Positions 16,819 through 28,012 are shown, numbered from the stretch's first letter. The stretch: DNA of 41,539 nucleotides from Actinomadura sp. BRA 177 (GCF_013372625.1 NZ_JABXFD010000563.1:1-41539); one strand, 5' to 3'. Numbers and translations are program-made. The notes: generated by a model from the sequence alone, not told the origin.

Positions 16819-18162
16819 GTGTCACACCCCGGCCTGCCGGAACGCATCGGCCCCTACCGGGTCGTGGACCGGCTCGGCGAGGGCGGGATGGGCACCGTGT
16901 ACGCGGGGACGGACGCCACCGGGCGCAAGGTCGCCATCAAGGTCATCAGGCGCGAGTTCGCCGCCGATGGGCGGTACCGCGCGCGGTTCGAGGCGGAGGT
17001 CGCGGCGGCGCAGCGCGTCCGGCCGTTCTGCACCGCGCCGGTCCTGGACGCCGACCCCGCCGCGGACCCGCCGTACCTGGTGACCGAGTTCGTGAACGGC
17101 CCGAGCCTCGACGCCGCCGTGGCGAAGGACGGGCCGCTGCGCGGCGCCGACCTGGAGGCGGTCGCGGTCGGCATCGCGACCGCGCTGACCGCCATCCACG
17201 ACGCGGGCGTCGTGCACCGCGACCTGAAACCCGCCAACGTGCTGCTGTCCACGTTCGGGCCGCGCGTCATCGACTTCGGCATCGCCCGGTCCCTGGACGG
17301 GACGCGCCTCACCGCGACCGGCGGCATCGTCGGCACGCCCGCGTTCATGGCCCCCGAGCAGCTGGACGGCCGCGGCGCCACCCCGGCGTCGGACGTGTTC
17401 GCGTGGGGCGCGACCGTGGCGTTCGCCGCGCGCGGCGGACCGTGCTTCGGCGGCAACTCGCTGCCCGCCGTCATCCACCAGATCATGAGCGGCGATCCGG
17501 ACCTGAGCGGGCTGGACGGCATGCTCCTCGGCGCCGTCCGGGCCGCGCTGGCCAAAGACCCGGAGCGGCGCCCGTCCGCGCAGTCGCTCCTGGACGGCCT
17601 CATCTCCGGCGACGTCCGGCACCAGCCCACCCAGGCGCCGGCGGCGCACCCGTCCACCCCGGCCCCGGCTCCGCGGCTCGCCGCCGGGGAAGCGGCGGCG
17701 CTGGTCGAGAACCAGTACCGGCAGGCCGCCCAGGCCGGCGACCCGTCCGCGATGCGCAGCCTCGCGATGCTGCTGACCGGGCAGGGCCGCACAGCGGAGG
17801 CCGAGTCCTGGAACCGCTACGCCGACGCGATCGCCGCCCGCCCGGCCGCGCACCGGCAGCCCGCGGCCTACCACGGCTACCCGACGCAGCCGCCGCACGC
17901 CCGGCAGTACCCGGCCGCGCCGGGCAAGCCGCCGGTCAACAGCCTCGCGATCTATGCGGTGTCGATGGGCGCGGTCGGGCTGATCACGTGCGGGCTGCCG
18001 TCCATCCCCGCGATCATCGCCGGGCACATGGCATGGGTCCGGGTACGGCGCTCGGGCGAGCGCGGCATGGGCCTCGCGGTGACCGGCATCGCGCTCGGCT
18101 GGATCATGGTCGCCTTCTGGGCCCTGGTCGCCTTCGGCTGGTCCCTGCCCGACGAGACCTGA
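16819..18162 (+). CDS. Ser/Thr protein kinase with C-terminal DUF4190-like membrane region
   Basis: A 447-residue Hanks-type kinase. It has the glycine loop GEGGMGTV (20-27), Lys41, HRDLKPAN with Asp135, DFG (152-154) and APE (178-180), all intact. After residue 265 comes a Pro/Ala linker, then a short stretch resembling a Sel1/TPR helix pair (ENQYRQAAQAGDPSAMRSLAMLL), a second Pro-rich linker, and two membrane segments (about 370-395 and 420-440) of DUF4190 type. The start is GTG 16819 behind GAGGAG. It is divergent from aldA and stands where M. tuberculosis has no gene between Rv0767c and Rv0768. The kinase domain is cytoplasmic; substrate unknown. Confidence 0.93.
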   Translation: MSHPGLPERIGPYRVVDRLGEGGMGTVYAGTDATGRKVAIKVIRREFAADGRYRARFEAEVAAAQRVRPFCTAPVLDADPAADPPYLVTEFVNGPSLDAAVAKDGPLRGADLEAVAVGIATALTAIHDAGVVHRDLKPANVLLSTFGPRVIDFGIARSLDGTRLTATGGIVGTPAFMAPEQLDGRGATPASDVFAWGATVAFAARGGPCFGGNSLPAVIHQIMSGDPDLSGLDGMLLGAVRAALAKDPERRPSAQSLLDGLISGDVRHQPTQAPAAHPSTPAPAPRLAAGEAAALVENQYRQAAQAGDPSAMRSLAMLLTGQGRTAEAESWNRYADAIAARPAAHRQPAAYHGYPTQPPHARQYPAAPGKPPVNSLAIYAVSMGAVGLITCGLPSIPAIIAGHMAWVRVRRSGERGMGLAVTGIALGWIMVAFWALVAFGWSLPDET

Positions 18163-18248
18163 GCGAAAAACACGTTGCGGCCCCACCGCCGCCGATGGCA
18201 CCGTAGGCGCTGTCAGCCCGTCCAAGACGGTGGAGAGGAGGACCGGCC

Positions 18249-18323
18249 ATGGCTCTGGAGCAGTATCGACTCCGACTGCCCTCGGCGTCGCACGCCCGCC
18301 CCGGCCGGTATCCCGCCTCGTAA
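18249..18323 (+). CDS. 24-codon micro-ORF with strong ribosome site upstream of the tRNA-like cluster
   Basis: ATG 18249 to TAA 18321-18323 encodes a basic peptide that begins MALEQYRLRL and ends GRYPAS. An exceptionally good Shine-Dalgarno (GGAGAGGAGG) ends 7 nt before the ATG, which is the main reason to believe it. Its Leu codons are CTG, CTC, CTG and its Tyr codons TAT, TAT; these are the codons that the anticodons of the three downstream tRNA-like genes would read. The nearest tRNA-like gene begins 48 nt later on the same strand. It could be a leader peptide, a substrate peptide or chance. No homolog is known to me. Confidence 0.5.
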   Translation: MALEQYRLRLPSASHARPGRYPAS

Positions 18324-18371
18324 CGAGCCCCCGGCCGAGTCGCCGCGAGTGACGCCTTTCTCGCGATCCAT

Positions 18372-18444
18372 GCGGCTCTACCCCAACCGGCAGAGGGGCC
18401 ACTCTCAGGAAGTGGACGCTCCGGGTTCGAATCCCGGGGGCCGC
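18372..18444 (+). tRNA. tRNA-like, anticodon CAG (Leu codon CTG) but class I variable loop
   Basis: A 73-nt cloverleaf: acceptor GCGGCTC/GGGCCGC (one T-G), TA at 8-9, D arm CCCC-(10 nt)-GGGG, anticodon stem CCACT/AGTGG with loop CTCAGGA (anticodon CAG at 18406-18408), 5-nt variable loop ACGCT, T arm CCGGG-TTCGAAT-CCCGG, discriminator A. Bacterial tRNA-Leu always has a long variable arm; this one has five nucleotides, so charging by ordinary LeuRS is doubtful. CCA is not encoded. The D arm lacks nucleotide 26 in this folding. Confidence 0.7.
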
Positions 18445-18450
18445 ACGCAC

Positions 18451-18540
18451 GCCTCCGTAGTCCAACGGTAGAGACAGCGGCATGAGGTGCCGTGTGCTGG
18501 ATCTGGTTGGCCAGGGCTAGCACTGAATCCCTCCGGAGGT
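18451..18540 (+). tRNA. tRNA-like, anticodon GAG (Leu codon CTC), T arm aberrant
   Basis: A 90-nt unit, 6 nt after the first. Acceptor GCCTCCG/CGGAGGT, TA at 8-9, a D arm with GTC/GAC and CAACGGTAGA loop, and anticodon stem GCGGC/GCCGT with loop ATGAGGT (anticodon GAG at 18484-18486). From there it departs from the standard: a two-step hairpin GTGCT...CTGG-TTGG-CCAG...AGCAC (18494-18523), then only TGAAT-CCCTC before the acceptor. The 3' half of a T arm (GAAT + CCCTC) is kept and the GTTCR half is missing. It may be a degenerate tRNA, a tRNA with replaced T arm, or a tRNA-like RNA with another job. Confidence 0.5.
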
Positions 18541-18554
18541 ACGACGCAAGTCAT

Positions 18555-18637
18555 GGGGCGGCGCCGACGTTCGGAGAGTCGGGCCTGGCTGTAACCCAGG
18601 TGCCTCGCGCTGAGTGGGTTCGAATCCCACCCGCCCC
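18555..18637 (+). tRNA. tRNA-Tyr-like, anticodon GTA, class II
   Basis: An 83-nt cloverleaf: acceptor GGGGCGG/CCGCCCC, CG (not T) at 8-9, D arm CCGAC-GTTCGGAGA-GTCGG, anticodon stem CCTGG/CCAGG with loop CTGTAAC (anticodon GTA at 18591-18593), 13-nt variable region TGCCTCGCGCTGA, T arm GTGGG-TTCGAAT-CCCAC, then ACC. A long variable region is normal for bacterial tRNA-Tyr, but the missing T8 and the 5-bp D stem are not. It lies 14 nt after the second unit, so all three are almost certainly on one transcript. Confidence 0.7.
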
Positions 18638-18705
18638 ACCGATGTTTCCCTCGTCCCTCCAGGGCAGGAGGGCACCGAACGGCAACCGATATGAGGGGGC
18701 ATTCG

Positions 18706-19434
18706 GTGAACCCCAAGGTGAAGGAGCGGCACAGCCCGACGCATCCGCCCGGCAAGGGCAAGGGGGCGTGGCTGTCGACGCTCGAACAGGGCGCGAACCT
18801 GTTGCAGGATCCGACGCCGCTGAAGGACTTCGACGTCTACGTGGTCGGCTTCCACTGCGCCAAGGACGAGCCGCACAACCAGATGGAGGCGCACCACTAC
18901 TGCCGCGTCGTCAACGACGACCTGCTGCAGTGCGTCCTGTTCGACGGCAACACGCGCGACGCGAACCTGATCGGCATCGAGTACATCGTCTCCAAGGAGA
19001 TGTTCGACTCGCTGGACGAGCAGGAGAAGTCGTACTGGCACCCGCACAACTTCGAGATCCTGTCCGGTCAGCTCGCCGCGCCCGGCCTGCCGGACGTCGC
19101 GGAGAAGGCGTTCATGAAACGCCTGATGAACTCCTACGGCAAGACGTGGCACACCTGGCACACGGGACGGCATGACGGCGAGCCCGGCCATGCCCTTCCC
19201 GTCGGCGACCCCATGCTGATGTGGTCGTTCAACCGCGAGGGCGAGTGCGACGAGTCCCTCAAGCGCGACCGCGACGAGAACATGCAGCTCGACACGGAGC
19301 AGAAGCGCCAGGACCGCCAGGACTTCGTCCCGCTGGCCGGGCCGCAGTGCGGCGTGGACGCGATGCGCGACCAGTTCACCGGCACCGAACCCATCCCGGG
19401 CGTGGTCGACGCCGACGGCCACTCACCCGCCTGA
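18706..19434 (+). CDS. OBAP (DUF1264, oil-body-associated-like) family protein
   Basis: About 242 residues of the DUF1264/OBAP family, first known from plant oil bodies and also found in bacteria and fungi; biochemical function unknown. Recognisable blocks are DFDVYVVGFHCAKDEPHNQMEAHHYCRVVNDDLLQCVLFDGN, NLIGIEYIVS, SYWHPHNFEILSGQLAAPGLP and GKTWHTWHTG. I prefer GTG 18706 (MNPKVKERHSPT) because GAGGGGG lies 5 nt upstream; ATG 18691 would add five residues. It follows the tRNA-like genes by about 70 nt and precedes tetR; a link to either is not evident. Confidence 0.88.
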   Translation: MNPKVKERHSPTHPPGKGKGAWLSTLEQGANLLQDPTPLKDFDVYVVGFHCAKDEPHNQMEAHHYCRVVNDDLLQCVLFDGNTRDANLIGIEYIVSKEMFDSLDEQEKSYWHPHNFEILSGQLAAPGLPDVAEKAFMKRLMNSYGKTWHTWHTGRHDGEPGHALPVGDPMLMWSFNREGECDESLKRDRDENMQLDTEQKRQDRQDFVPLAGPQCGVDAMRDQFTGTEPIPGVVDADGHSPA

Positions 19435-19481
19435 CCCCGGCGGGCCGCCGCCGGCACCGCTCCGTCCCGGCGGGCCCACCG

Positions 19482-19510
19482 TTGCGCGGCCGAAGTTTCT
19501 GAACTATTGT
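19482..19510 (+). promoter_or_regulatory. tetR-CYP operon promoter
   Basis: TTGCGC (19482-19487), exactly 17 bp, then TATTGT (19505-19510), 8 nt before the tetR GTG. It is the twin of the aldA promoter (same -35 hexamer, same spacings, and TGAACT just before or into the -10). A leaderless mRNA is predicted. Confidence 0.78.
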
Positions 19511-19527
19511 CTGGACACGTGTCCGGA
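19510..19527. promoter_or_regulatory. TetR operator copy B, over the tetR start codon
   Basis: TCTGGACA-CG-TGTCCGGA: the same dyad as at 16692-16709 with one arm mismatch; its core GGACACGTGTCC is a perfect 12-bp palindrome. It covers the GTG start at 19519 and the predicted transcription start, as expected for autorepression. Confidence 0.82.
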
Positions 19528-20109
19528 AAACCGCAGGAGCTGACGACCGAGCCCACCCGGCGCCGCCTCACCGAGCGGCAGGCCGACACGGTGCGGCGGC
19601 TGACCGACGCCGCCGTGGTGGAGGTCGGCGAGACCGGCTACGAGGGACTGACCGTCCGCAACGTGGCCAAGCGCGCCGGGGTCGCCCCGGCGACCGCCTA
19701 CACCTACTTCGCGTCCAAGAACCATCTGATCACCGAGGTGTTCTGGCGGCGGCTCAGCGCGCTGCCGCCGGTGGAGGCGGACGGCGCGCTGCTCGACCGC
19801 GTGGTGGAGACGCTGCGCGACATCGCGCTGCTGGTGTCGGACGAGCCGGAGCTGGCGGCGGCGTGCACCACCGCGCTGCTCGGCACCGATCCCGACGTGC
19901 GGGAGCTGCGGGTGCGGATCGGCGTCGCGATCCGCGAGCGGCTGCAGGCCGCGCTCCGCGACCACGACGACCCCAAGATCCTCGGTGCGCTGGAGCTGGC
20001 CTACACCGGCGCGCTCGTGCACGCGGGCATGGGCTACACGTCCTACGCCCGCATGGCCGACCGGCTCGCCGAGATGGCGGAGCTCATCCTGCCCGACCCC
20101 CCGGAGTGA
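19519..20109 (+). CDS. TetR-family regulator of the CYP51/CYP123 region
   Basis: A 196-residue TetR repressor. The N-terminal HTH spans about residues 22-70 (TVRRLTDAAVVEVGETGYEGLTVRNVAKRAGVAPATAYTYFASKNHLITEVFW); the rest is the ligand/dimer domain. I chose GTG 19519 over TTG 19507 because its position relative to -35, -10 and palindrome equals that of the aldA start. It corresponds to Rv0767c of M. tuberculosis by place. It is the first gene of the six-gene P450 operon, with the CYP123-like start 1 nt after its stop. Predicted to repress its own operon and, through operator copy A, the aldA operon. Confidence 0.92.
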   Translation: MSGKPQELTTEPTRRRLTERQADTVRRLTDAAVVEVGETGYEGLTVRNVAKRAGVAPATAYTYFASKNHLITEVFWRRLSALPPVEADGALLDRVVETLRDIALLVSDEPELAAACTTALLGTDPDVRELRVRIGVAIRERLQAALRDHDDPKILGALELAYTGALVHAGMGYTSYARMADRLAEMAELILPDPPE

Positions 20110-20110
20110 G

Positions 20111-21316
20111 GTGACGGCCGTGGACCCTGCCGCGCAGGTCTCCTACAGCCCGTTCGACTACGCCGTCCACGAGGACCCCTACCCCGTCTACGCGCGCCTC
20201 CGCGAGGAAGCGCCGTTGTACCGCAACGACGAGATCGGCTTCTGGGCGCTGTCCCGGCACGCCGATGTCGCGGCGGCGTTCCGCGACCACGGGACGTTCT
20301 CCAACTCTCATGGCGTCTCGGTGGAGCCGAGCGCCTGGGGGCCGCACGCGCCGCGAACGATGTCGTTCCTCGCTCTTGATCCGCCGCGCCATACGCGGAT
20401 GCGCGCGCTTGTTTCGAAAGGCTTCACGCCGCGGCGGGTCAAGGAGATGGCGGACGGCATCCGTGAGCTGACCCTGCGCCACCTGGAGCCGGCCCTGGAG
20501 AAGGGCGAGTTCGACTTCGTCGCCGACTTCGCCGGGCTGCTGCCCATGGACGTCATCTCCGAGATGATGGGCGTCCCCGAGGCCGACCGGGTGGAGGTGC
20601 GCCGGCTCGCCGACACGGTCGTGCACCGGGAGGAGGGGCTCAACGACGTCCCGCCCGCCGGGATGGACGCGGCCCTCACCCTCGTCGGCTACTACCAGGA
20701 CATGGTCGCCGAGCGCCGCCGCAAGCCGACCGACGACCTGACGTCCGCGCTGCTGGACGCCGAGATCGACGGCGACCGGCTGGACGACACCGAGATCATC
20801 GCATTCCTGTTCCTGATGGTCGTCGCCGGCAACGAGACCACGACGAAGCTGCTCGCCAACGCCCTGTACTGGGGCGCGCGGAACCCCGGCCAGGCGGCGA
20901 AGCCGCTGCGCGACCCGGCGCGCGTGGACGACTGGGTGGAGGAGACGCTCCGCTACGACACCTCCAGCCAGATGCTGGCCCGGAAGGTCGCGCAGGACGT
21001 CGAACTGCACGGGCAGCGCGTTCCCGAGGGCGATCGCATACTGCTGCTGGTCGGGTCGGCCAACCGCGACCCGCGCGTGTTCGATGAGGCCGACACCTAC
21101 GACCTCGACCGGGACACCTCGCAGCTCGTCAGCTTCGGCGGCGGACGGCACTTCTGCCTCGGCGCGAACCTGGCCCGGCTGGAGGCGCGCATCGCGCTGA
21201 CCGAGTTCGTCCGGCATGTCGCGTCCTATGAGGTCGACTTCGCGAAGGCGGAGCGGGTGCATTCGGTGAACGTCCGCGGATTCGCGGCCCTGCCGGTGCG
21301 TGTGGAGGTGCGGTAG
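20111..21316 (+). CDS. Cytochrome P450, CYP123-like
   Basis: A 401-residue soluble bacterial P450. It shows DPYPVYARLREEAPLYRN, LDPPRHTRMRALVSKGFTPRRV, the I helix LFLMVVAGNETTTKLLANAL, EETLRYDTSSQ (ExxR) and the heme motif FGGGRHFCLGANLARLEAR with Cys349. Similarity and neighbourhood (TetR before, SDR and CYP51 after) match M. tuberculosis CYP123 (Rv0766c). GTG 20111 is taken as start, 1 nt after tetR; GTG 20120 behind GAGGTG is an alternative. Electrons probably come from the ferredoxin at 23430. Substrate unknown; the CYP51 context suggests a sterol or terpenoid. Confidence 0.93.
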   Translation: MTAVDPAAQVSYSPFDYAVHEDPYPVYARLREEAPLYRNDEIGFWALSRHADVAAAFRDHGTFSNSHGVSVEPSAWGPHAPRTMSFLALDPPRHTRMRALVSKGFTPRRVKEMADGIRELTLRHLEPALEKGEFDFVADFAGLLPMDVISEMMGVPEADRVEVRRLADTVVHREEGLNDVPPAGMDAALTLVGYYQDMVAERRRKPTDDLTSALLDAEIDGDRLDDTEIIAFLFLMVVAGNETTTKLLANALYWGARNPGQAAKPLRDPARVDDWVEETLRYDTSSQMLARKVAQDVELHGQRVPEGDRILLLVGSANRDPRVFDEADTYDLDRDTSQLVSFGGGRHFCLGANLARLEARIALTEFVRHVASYEVDFAKAERVHSVNVRGFAALPVRVEVR

Positions 21317-24211
<2,895 letters not shown>

Positions 24212-24670
24212 TCAGATCTGGCCTTCGGGCTTCGCCGGGATCGTCGCCTTGATCGACGGTCCCAGCTCGATCAGCACGTCCCCGGCCGGGTTGTACTTCG
24301 GCGGCACCGTCACCTCGACGTACGCCTGCCGGCCGACCGCCGTCCAGGTGACCGGCCGGTCGGTGGGCGTGCCGAACCAGTCGAGCCCGTTGATCGTGAC
24401 CAGCTCGGACCGGGGCTGAAGCGCGGCCGGCCTTGGCACGCCGCAGCGCAGCGCGATCGCGGGCGACCCCCACGCGGCGGTCAGCGGCGTGCTCGGGGAG
24501 GTGTCGCGGCGCTCCTGGCCGTGCACCTTCTCGGGCAGCCGCAGGCCCTGGCACAGCCGCGCGGTCGCGGCGTCCGGGCTCGGCACGGGCACCTGCACGG
24601 CCCCGTCCCCGCACCCCGCCGCCAGCACCGCCACCCCGGCGAGCGCGGCAAGCCGCTTAAATGTGAACAA
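24212..24670 (-). CDS. DUF3515 lipoprotein
   Basis: A 152-residue predicted lipoprotein: TTG start, then FTFKRLAALAGVAVLAAGC, a signal peptide ending in the lipobox cysteine at about residue 20. The body (CQGLRLPEKVHGQERRDTSPSTPLTAAWGSPAIALRCG ... NGLDWFGTPTDRPVTWTAVGRQAYVEVTVP) is that of DUF3515, a family seen next to thiL and ddl in actinomycetes; function unknown. The TTG at 24670 is inferred from the signal peptide; it overlaps the 3' end of the upstream Lrp-like gene by 14 nt. Confidence 0.82.
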   Translation of the reverse strand: MFTFKRLAALAGVAVLAAGCGDGAVQVPVPSPDAATARLCQGLRLPEKVHGQERRDTSPSTPLTAAWGSPAIALRCGVPRPAALQPRSELVTINGLDWFGTPTDRPVTWTAVGRQAYVEVTVPPKYNPAGDVLIELGPSIKATIPAKPEGQI

Positions 24671-24890
24671 TCGGGCAGGTGAGGGTCCGGGTGATGCCGT
24701 CGACAGCCTGGATCTGCGCCACGACGAGCTTGCCCAGCTCGTCGACATTGCGCGCCTCCGCTCGGACGATCACGTCATAGGGTCCCGTGACGTCCTCCGC
24801 CAGGGTGACGCCCGTCACGCCGGAGATGTGGCCCGCCACCTCGGCGGCCTTACCGACTTCTGTCTGGATGAGGATGTAGGCCTGCACCAT
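24657..24890 (-). CDS. Stand-alone Lrp/AsnC ligand-binding (RAM) domain protein
   Basis: A 77-residue protein, MVQAYILIQTEVGKAAEVAGHISGVTGVTLAEDVTGPYDVIVRAEARNVDELGKLVVAQIQAVDGI..., which is the RAM effector domain of Lrp/AsnC regulators without the HTH. Such stand-alone domains form oligomers that bind amino acids and may modulate full-length Lrp proteins. GGAGGACGTG before the ATG is a strong ribosome site. It is divergent from thiL and precedes the DUF3515 gene with overlap, so these two are an operon. Confidence 0.93.
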   Translation of the reverse strand: MVQAYILIQTEVGKAAEVAGHISGVTGVTLAEDVTGPYDVIVRAEARNVDELGKLVVAQIQAVDGITRTLTCPIVHI

Positions 24891-25023
24891 CACGTCCTCC
24901 CCGAGCGGGAATCGACCGTCGGACGGTTCACCGTATCGTGTTACGCGCCGCCGCGGGGGACCGGGGTTCCGGGTCCCCGGACAAGGCGGGCGGACCAGGC
25001 GGAACACGGGGGAACGGGCGCGG

Positions 25024-25938
25024 ATGGGCACGATCGGCGAGCTGGGCGAGTTCGGGTTGATCGGCCGGCTGACGCGGCGGCTGCCGCAGGGCCCCGCGGT
25101 CCGGCTCGGCCCCGGCGACGACGCCGCCGTGGTCGCCGCGCCGGACGGGCGCGTCGTCGCCACCACCGACCTGCTCGTGGAGGGCCGGCACTTCCGCCGC
25201 GACTGGTCCGGCCCCTACGACATCGGACGCAAGGCGGCCGCGCAGAACCTCGCCGACGTCGTCGCGATGGGCGCCCGGCCGACCGCCCTGCTGATCGGGT
25301 TCGCGGCACCGGCCGAGACCGACGCCGCATGGGCCGAGCGGCTCTACGACGGGTTCGCGGACGAGTGCCGCGCCGCCGGGGCGTCCGTCGCGGGCGGCGA
25401 CGTCGTGTCCGCGCCGCAGATCACGCTCGCGGTCACCGCGCCCGGCGACCTGGGCGGCGCGGCGCCGCTCCAGCGGTCCGGAGCCCGTCCGGGGGACGTC
25501 GTGGCCGTGCGGGGACGGCTCGGGTTCGCCTCCGCCGGGCTCGCGCTGCTCACCGGCGGACGCGGCGAGCCCGAAGAGCTGATCGCGGCGCACCGGCGCC
25601 CTGAGCCGCCCTACGGCGCCGGGGACGAGGCGCGGGCGTACGGCGCCACCGCGCTGCTGGACGTCAGCGACGGGCTCGTTCAGGACCTCGGGCACATCGC
25701 GGACGCGAGCGGCGTCCGCGTCGAGATCGACTCCGCGGCCGTCCCCGTCCCGGAGATCCTCGGGCCGGACGGGCTGCGGCACGCGCTCACCGGCGGCGAG
25801 GACCACGCGTTCGCCGGGACGTTCCCCGGTGCCCCGCCGCCGTCCTGGTCGCGGATCGGCGTCGTGGCAGCGGGTTCGGGAGTGCGCGTGGACGGACGCG
25901 AACCGCCGTCCGGCGCGTGGGATCACTTCGCCGTCTGA
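25024..25938 (+). CDS. thiL: Thiamine-monophosphate kinase
   Basis: A 304-residue ThiL that phosphorylates thiamine monophosphate to the diphosphate cofactor. It shows GELGEFGLIGRL at the N-terminus, the metal/ATP motif LGPGDDAAVV, TTDLLVEGRHFRRDW, GRKAAAQNLADVVAMGARP and VSDGLVQDLGHIA. It is a little shorter at the C-terminus than some relatives. No TPP riboswitch (THI box) is visible in the 130 nt upstream. It sits with thiD, separated by a CBM2-like gene, in the usual actinomycete order. Confidence 0.95.
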   Translation: MGTIGELGEFGLIGRLTRRLPQGPAVRLGPGDDAAVVAAPDGRVVATTDLLVEGRHFRRDWSGPYDIGRKAAAQNLADVVAMGARPTALLIGFAAPAETDAAWAERLYDGFADECRAAGASVAGGDVVSAPQITLAVTAPGDLGGAAPLQRSGARPGDVVAVRGRLGFASAGLALLTGGRGEPEELIAAHRRPEPPYGAGDEARAYGATALLDVSDGLVQDLGHIADASGVRVEIDSAAVPVPEILGPDGLRHALTGGEDHAFAGTFPGAPPPSWSRIGVVAAGSGVRVDGREPPSGAWDHFAV

Positions 25939-26039
25939 ACGGCGCGTGCACGGAGCGCGTACAGCCGTGTGCGTTGACGCATCCGGTAGGCAGGTTTGGT
26001 ACGGGTTTGGTATACATCCTGTGATCGAAGAGGGATGGG

Positions 26040-26885
26040 ATGGGACGACACACGAGGAACGAGCCACCGGACGACGAACCCGTACCGGGCGCCTCCCGGG
26101 GTCCGTACTACGGCGCTCCCGCCGACCCGTCCTACGACATCTTCTCCGGGCCGACCGACGACCGCGTGTTCGTGTCGTCGTACGAGCGGCCCAGGTCCGG
26201 CCCGCCGCCCGCCGCGGAACGCCAGCACGGCCCGCCCGGCGGCGGCTACCGGTTCGACCCGCTGCCCGGCGACTATCCGGGCGACTACCCCGGCGCTCCC
26301 GCCTCCGCCCCCGAGAGTCCCCGCGACCGTCCGAAGCCCCGTCCGGAACCGTCCGACGGGCGCAGCTGGACCAAGTTCATCTCGATGCTGCCGCTCCCGC
26401 TGCTGCCGATCGTCGCGCTCGTCATCGCCGTCGGCATCGTCTCCTACGCGCTGAGCACGCAGCAGATATCGCTCAACTTCGCGGGCGGCGGCGCCCCCCG
26501 CGACACCGTGACCAACCCGCGCGACAGCCAGGTCTCCCAGCGCGGCCCGGGCGAGCGCGCCGGCCGCGGCACCGGCCGCGCCGACGGCCTCATCATCGCC
26601 TTCCGCGTCTCCGCCAAGACGCCGGGCGGCTTCAAGGCCACCGCCACCATCGCCAACAAGGGCACGCAGCCCGTCGCCAAGTGGGCGCTCGCCTTCAAGA
26701 TCCCGAACGCCTCGGTTACCGCGATCAGCGGCGCCACCGTCGTGAAGACCGGCAGCGTCGCCTTCGTCCGGGGCCGCAGCGGGATCGCCCCCGGCGACAA
26801 GGTCAGGATCGTGTTCACAGCGCAGGGCACCGCCTCCAGGCCGTCGTCCTGCATCCTGAACAAGCTGCCCTGCGCCCTGGTCTGA
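26040..26885 (+). CDS. Membrane-anchored protein with C-terminal CBM2-like domain
   Basis: A 281-residue protein. Residues 1-109 are Pro/Gly/Asp-rich and disordered ([11 protein letters not shown] repeat near 77-86). One membrane span lies at about 118-138, followed by a Gly/Arg-rich linker. Residues about 182-281 ([48 protein letters not shown]...[15 protein letters not shown]...C) follow the pattern of family 2 carbohydrate-binding modules, including the terminal Cys. Most of the surface tryptophans that bind cellulose are missing, so sugar binding is uncertain. Orientation would place the domain outside the cell. It lies between thiL and thiD but shows no thiamine link. Confidence 0.75.
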   Translation: MGRHTRNEPPDDEPVPGASRGPYYGAPADPSYDIFSGPTDDRVFVSSYERPRSGPPPAAERQHGPPGGGYRFDPLPGDYPGDYPGAPASAPESPRDRPKPRPEPSDGRSWTKFISMLPLPLLPIVALVIAVGIVSYALSTQQISLNFAGGGAPRDTVTNPRDSQVSQRGPGERAGRGTGRADGLIIAFRVSAKTPGGFKATATIANKGTQPVAKWALAFKIPNASVTAISGATVVKTGSVAFVRGRSGIAPGDKVRIVFTAQGTASRPSSCILNKLPCALV

Positions 26886-26925
26886 CGAATCGCCGAACCG
26901 CCCAGATCACCATAAGCTGGGCGGC

Positions 26926-27726
<801 letters not shown>

Positions 27727-27756
27727 CTCCACCCGGTAAAGACTCCGGGCATGCAA

Positions 27757-27790
27757 AAGTCGGCTCATCGGAGTGTCGATGAGCCGACTT
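27757..27790. terminator. Bidirectional terminator between thiD and rpmB
   Basis: Perfect 14-bp arms (27757-27770 and 27777-27790) around the 6-nt loop GAGTGT. It lies 30 nt after the thiD stop and 27 nt from the rpmB stop. A run of four A precedes the stem, giving a short U tract on the rpmB transcript. Confidence 0.88.
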
Positions 27791-27817
27791 CGAGTCCTGC
27801 GGTGGCCTGGGGGCCGT

Positions 27818-28012
27818 TCAGACCGTGGGCTTGACGATCTTGCCGGCCTTGATGCAGGACGTGCAGGCGTTGATGCGCTTGGTGCTGCCGTTCACGACGG
27901 CGCGGACGCGCTGGATGTTGGGGTTCCAGCGGCGCGGGGTGCGGCGGTGCGAGTGGGAGACGCGCATGCCGAAACCGGGTCCCTTGCCGCAGACGTCGCA
28001 GACGGAAGCCAC
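27818..28012 (-). CDS. rpmB: 50S ribosomal protein L28, zinc-ribbon form
   Basis: A 64-residue L28: MASVCDVCGKGPGFGMRVSHSHRRTPRRWNPNIQRVRAVVNG...INACTSCIKAGKIVKPTV. It keeps both CxxC pairs (CDVC, CTSC), the zinc-binding C+ form, as opposed to the C- paralog induced under zinc starvation. GTG 28012 is the start, 6 nt after GGAG. It is alone on the minus strand between thiD and the DAK gene, as in Streptomyces. Confidence 0.96.
   Translation of the reverse strand: MASVCDVCGKGPGFGMRVSHSHRRTPRRWNPNIQRVRAVVNGSTKRINACTSCIKAGKIVKPTV

Noticed and set aside
24900..25023. Possible TPP riboswitch upstream of thiL, or in the 40 nt before thiD
   Set aside because: No THI-box pattern is visible and the space before thiD is too short.
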